Assembly: GCA_009695305.1 (NCBI GenBank)
Contig: SIBG01000044.1
Span: 1-33,838, forward strand
Direction: 5' to 3'
Source of the DNA: Opitutus sp.
GTDB lineage: Bacteria > Verrucomicrobiota > Verrucomicrobiia > Opitutales > Opitutaceae
Length of the DNA: 33,838 nucleotides
Positions 15,733 through 27,709 of the stretch are shown piece after piece (positions within the stretch are counted from its first letter, which is position 1; every line of letters begins with the position of its first letter). The notes beneath the pieces are model-generated. The model was given only the letters and a program-made list of their open reading frames with translations, made no database searches and was not told where the DNA came from. Position numbers and translations under genes: made by a program.

Positions 15733-17391
15733 TCAGTTTTCCGGCTTGGCTGCTTGAGGGACCCTCGAACGCAACAGGGCCGCACCCAGCAGCAGCACCA
15801 GCACGCACACTAGGACGAACCAGTCGCCGTGTTCCGTATAGTAGCTTTGCTGCCCGATCCAGCGGCCGTCGCGCGTCACACTCAGCGTGCGCGTGCCGCG
15901 AAAGAAGATGCGGCCGCCATCGTCCGTCAGGTTGGCGCGCACGAAACCAAACTCGTCGATCCAGCCACTCCAGCCGCCGTTGCCGCAGCGCAGCACGGGG
16001 CGGCGCGTCTCGACGGCCCGCAGCACCGAGTGGGCGGCGTGTTGCACCGCCGCCCCACCCTCGCCGAACCAGCCGTTGTTTGTCAGCACGGTGAGCACGT
16101 CGGCGCCGGCGCGCGCACTCGCGCGGGCGAGCGCCGGATAAGTGTCCTCGTAGCAAATCAGCGGACCGAACACGACCGGCTCGCCGCGCAGCGGGACGAG
16201 CAGCGGCGCCGAGTCGGCGCCGCGGGTGAAATCCTCGCCGATCGGCACGAATTTCGTGAGCCAGCCGAGCACGGGGCGAAGCGGCACATATTCGCCGAAC
16301 GCCACGAGCTGGCGCTTCGCGTAGTAGGCCGACTGCAGGCCGGTGTCGGGCGTGACGACAAACGCGCCGTTGAACCAGCGCTCGTCCGTGGCACCGCGAT
16401 GCTCCGTCGCCACCGAGCCGAGCAGCAGCGGCGTCTGCGCCCGCTTCGCGAGCGACTCGACGAAATTTTGCTCGTTGGCATCGCCGCGCACCGCAAACGG
16501 CGTCACCGCCTCCGGCCAGAGGATGAGGTCGGGCTTGGTCGCCGCCGCCGCGAGCGTGGTGCTGATCAACACATCGCGGATGCCGGGCCCTTTCGCCGGA
16601 TCCCACTTCACGTCCTGCGGGATGTAAGGCTGCACGAATGCCACGCGGCCGAGCGGTCGCGTGAATCGCGCGCGATTGAAGGTTTCCTGAATGTGGACCG
16701 TGAAGCACGTGAGCACGAGGAACAGCGCGAGGAAAAACTCCTGGCTGCGCTTGTTGAAACCCGTCGCGCCCTCGCGGAACAGCCGGTGCGCGTAGGCGGC
16801 GAAGCCGAGATTCACCGCCACGATGACGAACGACACCCCGCCGGCGCCCGTGTAGGCTGCGATCTGCAGCATGCTCACCATGGTCCACTGGCTCGCGGCG
16901 AGCGGCAGCCACGGGAATCCGCCGAGCAGCCACGTGCGCGTCCATTCGATCACGACCCACGCGCCCGCGAGCCCGAGCAGCGCGAGCAATCGCAGCAGCG
17001 TCGGCTGGCCGACGATGCGGGGCATCGTCCACCACGCGGCGAGATACCACACACCGATCCATGCGCCGACGAACGGCCCGAGCAGCAGTAATCCGGCCCA
17101 GGTTACATTGTGCAGCCAGCCAAGGATGATCGTCCACGCGACGGCCTGCGCGGCGAACAGCGTCCAGACGAAAAGTTTTAACCGCGGCCGCGTGTAGGCC
17201 CAGTAGACGCCCGGCACGAGCATCGCATAGGCGAGTTCTGGAGTCTTGAACGGCGGAAAGGACAACACCGCCAGCACGACCGTCAGCAAGAACACCGCCG
17301 CCGCCGCGACGGAGTCCGCGTGGCGCCGCAGGAACGACGGCGGGCGGTCGTAGGGATCGGGCGGCGCGGCCGTTTTGACGTCGTCGGACAC
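15733..17391 (-). CDS. lnt: Apolipoprotein N-acyltransferase
   Basis: A 552-residue inner-membrane enzyme that adds the third acyl chain to the N-terminal cysteine of lipoproteins, the last step of lipoprotein maturation before Lol sorting. Several transmembrane helices fill residues 28-235 and one lies at 524-545. Between them is the periplasmic nitrilase domain with the E-K-C triad: E294 (LWPEAVTPF), K359 (YYAKRQLVAFGEYVP) and C413 (GPLICYED), followed by NNGWFGEG. Length is slightly above the E. coli enzyme. The start is GTG at 17391. It lies 55 bp downstream of secA on the same strand, with a REP-like hairpin between, so the two export-related genes may be cotranscribed. Confidence 0.93.
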   Translation of the reverse strand: MSDDVKTAAPPDPYDRPPSFLRRHADSVAAAAVFLLTVVLAVLSFPPFKTPELAYAMLVPGVYWAYTRPRLKLFVWTLFAAQAVAWTIILGWLHNVTWAGLLLLGPFVGAWIGVWYLAAWWTMPRIVGQPTLLRLLALLGLAGAWVVIEWTRTWLLGGFPWLPLAASQWTMVSMLQIAAYTGAGGVSFVIVAVNLGFAAYAHRLFREGATGFNKRSQEFFLALFLVLTCFTVHIQETFNRARFTRPLGRVAFVQPYIPQDVKWDPAKGPGIRDVLISTTLAAAATKPDLILWPEAVTPFAVRGDANEQNFVESLAKRAQTPLLLGSVATEHRGATDERWFNGAFVVTPDTGLQSAYYAKRQLVAFGEYVPLRPVLGWLTKFVPIGEDFTRGADSAPLLVPLRGEPVVFGPLICYEDTYPALARASARAGADVLTVLTNNGWFGEGGAAVQHAAHSVLRAVETRRPVLRCGNGGWSGWIDEFGFVRANLTDDGGRIFFRGTRTLSVTRDGRWIGQQSYYTEHGDWFVLVCVLVLLLGAALLRSRVPQAAKPEN

Positions 17392-17415
17392 GGTGACAGG
17401 AATCTGACGTGCAAC

Positions 17416-17440
17416 AGGGCGGGTCCAAGACCCGCCCTAC
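17416..17440 (-). repeat. REP-like hairpin (GTAG + GGCGGGT stem)
   Basis: AGGGCGGGT (17416-17424) pairs with ACCCGCCCT (17430-17438), loop CCAAG. On the minus strand GTAG (17440-17437) leads into GGCGGGT-CTTGG. It sits between secA and lnt. Confidence 0.7.
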
Positions 17441-17446
17441 TTCGGT

Positions 17447-20551
<3,105 letters not shown>

Positions 20552-20724
20552 GAAAGGGCCGAGACCATAGCCCGGGCCGGGGGCTTGGCAAATGGCAAAT
20601 ACTCCGCCGAAAATAACCCGCCGTCGGTCCGAATATGCGACGAGTTACGGCCGTGGTCGCCGCGCGGCCGCGGACAAAGTCTCCGCTTAACCCCCGCCAT
20701 CAGCGGCGCCGGCGCGCGGCCCGC

Positions 20725-21651
<927 letters not shown>

Positions 21652-22077
21652 GGGGAAAAGTGAAAGTGAGGGGGAAAGTGAGCGACTTGGCGAGGATCAG
21701 ATTTGAAGTGCGCAGGTTTGAATGGCGTCAACTCGCCGCCGCCGGCCAAGAACGGCCGCAACCGGTGAGTGCCCGGCCCCATTTTAACCTCCGCCACCGA
21801 TTGCACGTCGGCGGCTCGGCGAAACCACCAGCCTTTGGGGCCGACGCCGTGGCTGTCGACCCCACGGCTGCCTCATTACCCTCGCCCAGGAAATCCGCGC
21901 AGCCTCGAGCCCGGATCGGATTCACCGCCAAGCGGAACAGGTTTGGGTGGCCGCGGCGCGCTGATTCACCTTGAATGCGCCGCTCCGGCGCCCAGTTTCG
22001 ATGGCACCGACTCATTGGCCAAACGCCAGTCTCAACCGGGGCGCCGGAGCCGAGAAATCGGATCACGCACACGTCGC
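21652..22077. other. Intergenic region with a 12-bp inverted repeat
   Basis: This 426-base divergent gap between uxs and the hydrolase gene contains no ORF I can support. GCTCCGGCGCCC (21982-21993) is exactly inverted as GGGCGCCGGAGC (22039-22050), with a 45-base spacer, ending 27 bases before the hydrolase start. It could be an operator or a REP-type pair. Promoters for both flanking genes should lie here, but none stood out. Confidence 0.5.
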
Positions 22078-24402
22078 ATGAATTTTCCCGCATCCTTTTC
22101 GCTTTGCCGGATAGGTTGCCTGACGTCGGTGCTCGCGCTGGTCCCGCCGTGGTTGCTGCGAGCGGAGCCGCTCCTCCAAACGCGGCCACTCGAATGGCCG
22201 GAGGCGGACCTGTCGTCGCGGTTGATGGATGGCGCTCATCACTTCGTGGAGCGAAAGATCGACGAGTCGGCCGCATCGCGCGGCGCGCGGTGGACGCGGG
22301 ATTTTTCCTCGGCGGAAGCCTATACGAAATCGATCGAGCCAAACCGCCAGCGCTGGAAGAGCGTGATCGGGGTCGTGGACGCGCGACTTCCCGCCGGCAT
22401 GGAACGTTACGGCGACGAGGCGGCTCCGGCACTCGTCGCGGAAACCGCGCGATACCGAGTCTATCAAGTGCGCTGGCCAGTGCTCGATGGGGTGTGGGGA
22501 AGCGGGTTGCTCGTGGAGCCAAAGACCGCGGCGGTGGCGGGTGCGGTGGTGGTGCCCGATGCGGGCCAGACGCCGGAGCAGTTGCTCGGCCTGGCGCCGG
22601 GAATCGCCGCGGAGGCGCAAGGGGCGCGGCGACTGGCGGAAAACGGATTCACGCTCGTCCTGCCGGTCACGATCAGTCGCGCCAAGCTCGTGACCGACGA
22701 TGCCCAGATTCGCGCTTCCGACCAAACCTACCGCGAGTGGATCTACCGGCAGGCGTTTCATCTCGGGCGGCACGTGGTCGGCTACGAGGTGCAGATCGTC
22801 CTGGCGGCGGTGGACTGGTTGCGCGCGCACCGTGGCGCGGCGATCAAAATCGCCGTGTGCGGTCACGCCGAGGGCGGACTGACGGCGCTGTCTGCAGCGG
22901 CAGCGGATCCACGGATCGAGGTGGCGCTGGTCAGTGGCTATTTTGACTCGCGCCAAAACGGCTGGGCCGAGCCAATCTATCGAAACATCTGGGGACGCCT
23001 GCGCGAATTTGGTGACGCTGAGATCGCCGCCCTGGTGCTCCCGCGGGCGCTCGTGATCGAGCACAGCCCCGTCCCGCACGTGACGGCCCACAAGGGCGAG
23101 GTGCAGACGGCGGACTTCGCGAGGGTGCGCGCCGAGGTCGCGCGAATCGAAACCGGTGCCCTCTTCAAGCGGCCGGCGCTGGTGCGGAGCGACGGCGGGC
23201 CGTATGCCGCTGAAGCGCTCGCACGGCTGACGACCGAGTTGGGGGTCGCCGCGCTGGCGCCACTCTCAGCGGAGCTGCCCGTCGAGCAGCGAAGGGCGTT
23301 TCAGCCGACGGAGCGGCACGGGCGGTTATTCAAAGAAATGGAAGAGCACGTGCAGCGACTCGTTCAAAAATCGGAGCACGTGCGCGAGGCCGCGTTTCTC
23401 TACACCGTCATGCCGGCACTGGCGGACAACAAGTGGAGCACCGAGGCGCGACACCCGACGCAGCCGGTGGAGAAATTCGTCGCCGGGGCGAAACGCTATC
23501 GCGAGCTCATGGCCGAGGAGGCCATGGGACGCTTCGACGAAGCGCTTCGGCCGTTCGCGGCGCGCAGCCGGAAGATTTCCGAGACGGCCAAGTGGACCGC
23601 CTACGACGTCGTGCTGGACGTGTTTCCGGAGTTTTTCGCGTGGGGCATTCTCGTCGTGCCGAAAGACCTGCAGCCGGGCGAGCGCCGGCCCGTCGTCGTG
23701 TGCCAGCATGGGCGTAACGGCGTGCCGCGCAACCTGCTCGACGGAAACACGAGCGGTTACGACAACGTCGCCGCCAAGCTGGCGGACCGCGGCTTCATCG
23801 CCTTCGCCCCGCACAATCTCTATCGCGGCGAAGACCGCTACCGCTGGCTCGGCCGCAAGGCCAACACGATCCACGCGACGCTCTTCTCCTTTATCATCGC
23901 CTCCCATGATCAAATCCTGCGCTGGTTGGAGACGCTGCCGTTTGTGGACGGAAACCGGATCGCGTTTTACGGCCTCAGCTACGGCGGTGAGACCGCGGTG
24001 CGAGTGCCGCCGCTGCTGGAAAAATACTGCCTGTCGATCTGCTCGGGCGACTTCAACCAATGGACGCGCAAGGTGGCCGCGACCGATCTGCCTTTCGGCT
24101 TCATGCGCACGATTGAGTGGGAGATGCCATATTGGAACCTCGGGAATACCTTCGATTACGCCGAGATGGCCTATCTGATGGTGCCGCGGCCGTTCATGGT
24201 GGAGCGCGGCCATCTGGACCGCGTCAGTCGCGATCAATGGGTCGCGCACGAATACGCCAAGGTCCGCTGGCTTTACGCACAACTCGGCCTCGCTGATCGG
24301 ACGGCGATCACGTTTTTCCAAGGGGGACACGCGATGCGAGCCGAGGGGACTTTCGATTTCCTGCACCAGCACCTGCACTGGCCAAAACCCGCCGGGACCT
24401 GA
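22078..24402 (+). CDS. Secreted tandem alpha/beta-hydrolase with one degenerate domain
   Basis: A 774-residue exported protein made of two related alpha/beta-hydrolase units, of the acetyl-xylan-esterase/dienelactone-hydrolase-like type. A signal peptide spans about 1-29 (LLRAEP). In the second unit the nucleophile elbow GLSYGG (632-637, S634), an acidic residue E709 (PRPFMVERGHLDRV) and H751 (FQGGHAM) form a plausible triad. The first unit keeps the fold but has GHAEGG (262-267) with alanine at the nucleophile, an acid at E328 (PRALVIEHSPVPHV), and no equivalent histidine, so it is probably non-catalytic. The two units share parallel segments (PRALVIEHS and PRPFMVERG). ATG 22078 is chosen because the signal peptide begins there. 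The next gene, 61 bp downstream, is an exported FMN oxidase. Confidence 0.82.
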   Translation: MNFPASFSLCRIGCLTSVLALVPPWLLRAEPLLQTRPLEWPEADLSSRLMDGAHHFVERKIDESAASRGARWTRDFSSAEAYTKSIEPNRQRWKSVIGVVDARLPAGMERYGDEAAPALVAETARYRVYQVRWPVLDGVWGSGLLVEPKTAAVAGAVVVPDAGQTPEQLLGLAPGIAAEAQGARRLAENGFTLVLPVTISRAKLVTDDAQIRASDQTYREWIYRQAFHLGRHVVGYEVQIVLAAVDWLRAHRGAAIKIAVCGHAEGGLTALSAAAADPRIEVALVSGYFDSRQNGWAEPIYRNIWGRLREFGDAEIAALVLPRALVIEHSPVPHVTAHKGEVQTADFARVRAEVARIETGALFKRPALVRSDGGPYAAEALARLTTELGVAALAPLSAELPVEQRRAFQPTERHGRLFKEMEEHVQRLVQKSEHVREAAFLYTVMPALADNKWSTEARHPTQPVEKFVAGAKRYRELMAEEAMGRFDEALRPFAARSRKISETAKWTAYDVVLDVFPEFFAWGILVVPKDLQPGERRPVVVCQHGRNGVPRNLLDGNTSGYDNVAAKLADRGFIAFAPHNLYRGEDRYRWLGRKANTIHATLFSFIIASHDQILRWLETLPFVDGNRIAFYGLSYGGETAVRVPPLLEKYCLSICSGDFNQWTRKVAATDLPFGFMRTIEWEMPYWNLGNTFDYAEMAYLMVPRPFMVERGHLDRVSRDQWVAHEYAKVRWLYAQLGLADRTAITFFQGGHAMRAEGTFDFLHQHLHWPKPAGT

Positions 24403-24410
24403 TAAGCCCC

Positions 24411-24444
24411 TCCCGGATCCGCTCCCCCTGAAGATCGAGTTTCC
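24411..24444 (+). repeat. 34-bp imperfect direct repeat, copy 1
   Basis: It matches 25989-26022 at 30 of 34 positions by eye. The two copies bracket the FMN oxidase gene at 24464-25708. Copy 1 occupies the leader between the hydrolase stop and the oxidase start. Confidence 0.65.
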
Positions 24445-24463
24445 TCCCAATCCCAATATCTCC

Positions 24464-25708
24464 ATGCCCACCCCCACCTCCGACTCTGTCAATCGCCGTA
24501 AATTTCTGCAGTTTCTTGCTGCCAGCCCCCTGTTCGCCTACGCTGGTGCCGGCGGTGTCGCGCTGGCCTCGCGTTCACGCGCCTGGTCGGCGGAGAACCT
24601 CGCGCCGCCGGGCGCGCTCCTCCCCTCCGCGGCCGATGCGTTCAACGTCTTCGATCTGGAAGCCGTCGCTCGCACCAAAATCCCCGTCGCCCACCTCGCC
24701 TATCTCGACACCGGCGTCGAGGGCGACGTGACGGTGCGCGCGAACCGCGAGGGTTTCGCCAAAATCCAACTTCGTCCGCGCCGACTGGTCGATACCACCC
24801 GGCTCGACACCAGCGTGAAATTATTCGACACAACCTGGCCCACGCCGATCATCATCGCGCCGGTCGCCAGCCACTGCGCGTTTCACGATGACGGGGAACT
24901 CGCCGTCGCCCGTGCCGCCCGCGCCCGCAACCACCTCCAGTGCCTGTCCACCTGGTGCACGACGTCGGTCGAGGACGTCACCTCGGCGCGCGGCGCGCCG
25001 GTCTGGTTTCAGCTTTATGCCACCACTCAGTGGGAAATCACCCGCGCGCTGGTGCAACGAGCCGAGGCCGCCGGCTGCCCGGTCGTGGCCCTCACCATCG
25101 ACAATCCCACGAACATCGGACGGGAAACCCTGGAACGCGGCAAGCGCCGCGACCCGCGCGACTGCACGGAGTGCCATTCGCCCCGAGCGGGAGGCATCTT
25201 CAAGCGTAAGTCGATGTTCGAGGGACTCGACGTTTCCGGCCTCGTCGGCCCGTTAACCCCGCATCTCACGTGGGATTTCGTGAAGCGACTCCAAGACACG
25301 ACGAAGATGAAGGTCGTCCTCAAGGGCATCGTCACCGCCGAGGACGCCACGCTCGCGCTCCAGCACCAGGTGGCCGGCATCGTCGTTTCCAACCATGGTG
25401 GCCGCGGCGAGGAAAGCGGACGCTCCACGATTGAATCGCTGCCAGAGGTTGTCGCCGCCGTCGGTGGAAAAATTCCTGTTCTGGTTGACGGCGGCTTTCG
25501 TCGCGGCACCGACATCTTCAAGGCCCTCGCGCTCGGCGCGAATGCCGTGTGCGTCGGCCGGCCCTACATCTGGGGGCTCGGCGCGTATGGCCAGCCCGGC
25601 GTGGAGCGCTGCCTGGAAATCCTGACGGTCGAACTCGAGGTCGCGATGCGCCACATGGGCACACCCACGCTGGCAAGCATCACACGCAGCTCCGTGCAGC
25701 GGGCGTGA
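24464..25708 (+). CDS. Exported FMN-dependent alpha-hydroxy-acid oxidase with a CxxCH motif
   Basis: A 414-residue member of the glycolate/lactate oxidase (FMN_dh) family, which oxidises 2-hydroxy acids to 2-oxo acids. The N-terminus has a Tat-like signal (NRRKFLQFLAASP, then a hydrophobic stretch), unlike the cytosolic family norm. The core begins near residue 60 with AYLDTGVEGDVT. Active-site positions are visible: D213 (LTIDNP), K287 (VVLKGI), H311 and R314 (VSNHGGR), D342 and R346 (VDGGFRRGTDIFKALALGA). The segment after HGGR is GEESGRST rather than the usual xLDG. In the variable loop-4 region there is CTECH (234-238), a CxxCH heme c-type motif. ATG 24464 is the only start giving the signal. 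It follows the secreted hydrolase by 61 bp and is likely cotranscribed with it. Confidence 0.85.
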   Translation: MPTPTSDSVNRRKFLQFLAASPLFAYAGAGGVALASRSRAWSAENLAPPGALLPSAADAFNVFDLEAVARTKIPVAHLAYLDTGVEGDVTVRANREGFAKIQLRPRRLVDTTRLDTSVKLFDTTWPTPIIIAPVASHCAFHDDGELAVARAARARNHLQCLSTWCTTSVEDVTSARGAPVWFQLYATTQWEITRALVQRAEAAGCPVVALTIDNPTNIGRETLERGKRRDPRDCTECHSPRAGGIFKRKSMFEGLDVSGLVGPLTPHLTWDFVKRLQDTTKMKVVLKGIVTAEDATLALQHQVAGIVVSNHGGRGEESGRSTIESLPEVVAAVGGKIPVLVDGGFRRGTDIFKALALGANAVCVGRPYIWGLGAYGQPGVERCLEILTVELEVAMRHMGTPTLASITRSSVQRA

Positions 25709-25846
25709 GGCGGCGACCATAAAGGACGCCGGCTCGTTGCCCATGTCTCCCGTCCATCCCTGCCTGATATCACCCGCGCAGCTGCTCATGAAAATTTTCG
25801 CCAAAACTCAGGGTTCATACCATCGTCTTGATTGCTTTGGACTATT

Positions 25847-25935
25847 GAGGTGGGGCTCGCTCTCCGAGCGGGCCTGCGCTCCAAGGTGATTTGCATCCTG
25901 AAACTCAGGCCGGTTCGGAGAACCGGCCCCACCTC
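25847..25935. repeat. Large structured palindromic element
   Basis: Outer arms GAGGTGGGGC (25847-25856) and GCCCCACCTC (25926-25935) are exact inverses. Inside are two hairpins: GCTCG/CGAGC (25855-25859 with 25865-25869) and the 8-bp GGCCGGTT/AACCGGCC (25908-25915 with 25921-25928). It occupies the convergent gap between the FMN oxidase and tgt. The rest of 25709-26109 holds only the tandem repeat listed next; no gene is supported there. Confidence 0.65.
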
Positions 25936-25988
25936 GGAAAAGTCAATATATCACCAGATATTGGTATCACACTCCGCAGGTTAACTCG

Positions 25989-26079
25989 TCCCGGATCCGA
26001 TCCCCCTGAAAATCCGGTTTCCGATCAATATCTTCCCGGCTCCGTTCCCGCCGGCAAATCCGGCGTCCGATCAGTAACA
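25989..26079 (+). repeat. Two degenerate 45-bp tandem units; first matches the 24411 repeat
   Basis: Unit 1 starts at 25990 and unit 2 at 26035. Both open with CCCGG, share TCCG and TCCC blocks, and end in AAATCCGG-xx-TCCGATCA. The first 34 bases (25989-26022) are also the second copy of the repeat upstream of the FMN oxidase gene. It lies just downstream of tgt (minus strand). Confidence 0.6.
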
Positions 26080-26109
26080 TTTGCCCGACGTCTCCGCGCG
26101 CGCAGATCT

Positions 26110-27255
26110 TCAGCCTGTCAACCGGGCTGCCGCGCCCGTCTCATAGCGCTCGATCCACGCGCGGTGCCACGCCGCGAAGTCGCCCGCCTCGACGTGCGCC
26201 CGCGCCTGCGCCATCAGGTCGAGGTAGAAATGCAGATTGTGGATCGTCAGCAGTGTGCAACTCAGGATTTCGCCCGCCACCGTGAGGTGCCGGAGATAGG
26301 CGCGCGAGAAACGCGTCGTGTAATTCTCCAACCCCTCGACAATCGGTCGCGGGTCGGTGCGAAATTTTTCGTTGCGGAGGTTCAGCGGGCCGTCGGGCGT
26401 AAAGACGAGGCCGTTCCGCGCCACGCGACTCGGCAGCACGCAGTCGAACATGTCCACCCCGAGCGCGACCATCTTCAGGAGCTGCGGCGGCGTGCCGAGG
26501 CCCATCGTGTAGCGCGGTTTGTCCGCCGGCAGGAACGGGGTCGTCGCCGCCACCTGTTTCAACATCTCCGGCTCCGGCTCGCCGACGCTCACGCCACCGA
26601 CCGCGTAGCCCGGAAAATCCAGCGCCGCCAATCCCTCCGCCGCCTCGCGCCGCAGATCGTCGAACGTCGAACCCTGCACGATCGCAAACACATGGTGCCC
26701 GGCGGCGAAAAATCCGCTGTCCGTGGCGATCTGTTTGCACTGCCCGGCCCACTTGTGGCTGCGCGCGACGGCCTTCGCACAGGCGTCGCGCTCGCACGGC
26801 CACGGCGGACACTCGTCGAGCACCATCGCGATATCGCTGCCGAGGTTTTGTTGAATGCCCATCACTTCCTTCGGTCCGAGGAAAAGTTTCGCGCCGTCGA
26901 GGTGCGATTGAAACGCCACGCCGTCGTCGCGGATGTCGCGGAGCTTCGCCAAAGAAAAAACCTGAAAGCCACCGCTGTCCGTGAGGATCGGCCCATCCCA
27001 CCCCATGAACTGGTGCAACCCGCCGAGATCGCGCACCAGTTCGGAGCCGGGACGCAGGTTGAGGTGGTAGGTGTTACCGAGGATGATCTGCGCGCCGATC
27101 TCGCGCAGATGCGCCGGCGTGAGCGATTTCACCGTGCCCTGCGTGCCCACCGGCATAAAGATTGGCGTCTCGATCGTGCCGTGCCGCGTGGTCAGCCGGC
27201 CGCGTCGCGCGGCGGTAGCGGTGTCGGTTTTGAGGAGCTGGAAGTGCTGCGTCAT
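26110..27255 (-). CDS. tgt: tRNA-guanine transglycosylase lacking zinc cysteines
   Basis: A 381-residue bacterial-type TGT, which exchanges guanine-34 for preQ1 in tRNAs with GUN anticodons on the way to queuosine. Catalytic features are intact: D93 (LTDSGGFQVFS), GGVSVGEP (220-227), and nucleophile D271 in VDMFDCVLPSRVARNG. The C-terminal zinc site is not. E. coli has CxCxxC before NYSRAYLHHL; here the aligned positions are G308, E310 and T313 (VEGLENYTTRFSRAYLRHL), and only the histidine of TIHNL (H339) remains. The start at ATG 27255 gives the usual N-terminus; an ATG at 27306 would overlap hicA and add 17 residues. It lies 28 bp downstream of hicA on the same strand. Confidence 0.93.
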   Translation of the reverse strand: MTQHFQLLKTDTATAARRGRLTTRHGTIETPIFMPVGTQGTVKSLTPAHLREIGAQIILGNTYHLNLRPGSELVRDLGGLHQFMGWDGPILTDSGGFQVFSLAKLRDIRDDGVAFQSHLDGAKLFLGPKEVMGIQQNLGSDIAMVLDECPPWPCERDACAKAVARSHKWAGQCKQIATDSGFFAAGHHVFAIVQGSTFDDLRREAAEGLAALDFPGYAVGGVSVGEPEPEMLKQVAATTPFLPADKPRYTMGLGTPPQLLKMVALGVDMFDCVLPSRVARNGLVFTPDGPLNLRNEKFRTDPRPIVEGLENYTTRFSRAYLRHLTVAGEILSCTLLTIHNLHFYLDLMAQARAHVEAGDFAAWHRAWIERYETGAAARLTG

Positions 27256-27283
27256 TGGGTCGGTGCGCCGTTGCGGCACCCGC

Positions 27284-27496
27284 TCAGAGCAGCGCGCGAA
27301 ACTCATCCGGGGTCAGGCCCGCGATCCGTGCGATGTGCCCCATCGTGTAGGCGTTGATGGACGTGTGCCGCGGCACCTGCACCATCGTCGTGCCGTTGGA
27401 AAGCGTGAGATGTTTGCCCTGCCGCACGACGCGAAACCCACGTTTCTCTAGCACACGCACGGCGTCTTTCTGCCCGAGCCCGGGTAGCTTTGGCAT
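27284..27496 (-). CDS. hicA: HicA family toxin (mRNA interferase)
   Basis: A 70-residue YcfA/HicA-like protein with the dsRBD-type fold; it cleaves mRNA when free of HicB. The family pattern is clear: an N-terminal helix (LGQKDAVRVLEKRGF), then a strand with the catalytic histidine (VVRQGKHLTLSNG, H29), then VQVPRHTSINAYTMGHIARIAG. Length is typical. It starts three bases after the hicB stop, so the pair is translationally linked. Antitoxin-first order is one of the two orders known for this family. Confidence 0.88.
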   Translation of the reverse strand: MPKLPGLGQKDAVRVLEKRGFRVVRQGKHLTLSNGTTMVQVPRHTSINAYTMGHIARIAGLTPDEFRALL

Positions 27497-27499
27497 GAC

Positions 27500-27709
27500 T
27501 CACACAAAAACTTCGTCGTGCTGCACTGATCGCACTTGCTCGTCTCCGCGAATTTCAGCCGCCTTGGCGGCCAGATACTCGGCGATGGCCTCGCGGATGT
27601 TTTCCAACGCCTCCGCCCGCGTCGGACCCTGCGAGCAGCAGCCGGGCAACTGGTCGCACCAGACGGCCCAGCCTTCGTCGGATTCCACGAGCGTGACGGC
27701 GTATTTCAT
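27500..27709 (-). CDS. hicB: HicB family antitoxin, short form without DNA-binding domain
   Basis: A 69-residue protein with the HicB partial RNase H-like fold: YAVTLVESDEGWAVWCDQLPGCCSQGPTRAEALENIREAI is the family pattern (W14, the LPGC turn, and the EALENI helix), broken here only by the serine-glutamine-glycine turn. The usual C-terminal helix-turn-helix or ribbon-helix-helix domain is missing, so autoregulation through DNA binding by this protein alone is unlikely. It is the first gene of the minus-strand hicBA pair. No promoter was recognised upstream. Confidence 0.85.
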   Translation of the reverse strand: MKYAVTLVESDEGWAVWCDQLPGCCSQGPTRAEALENIREAIAEYLAAKAAEIRGDEQVRSVQHDEVFV

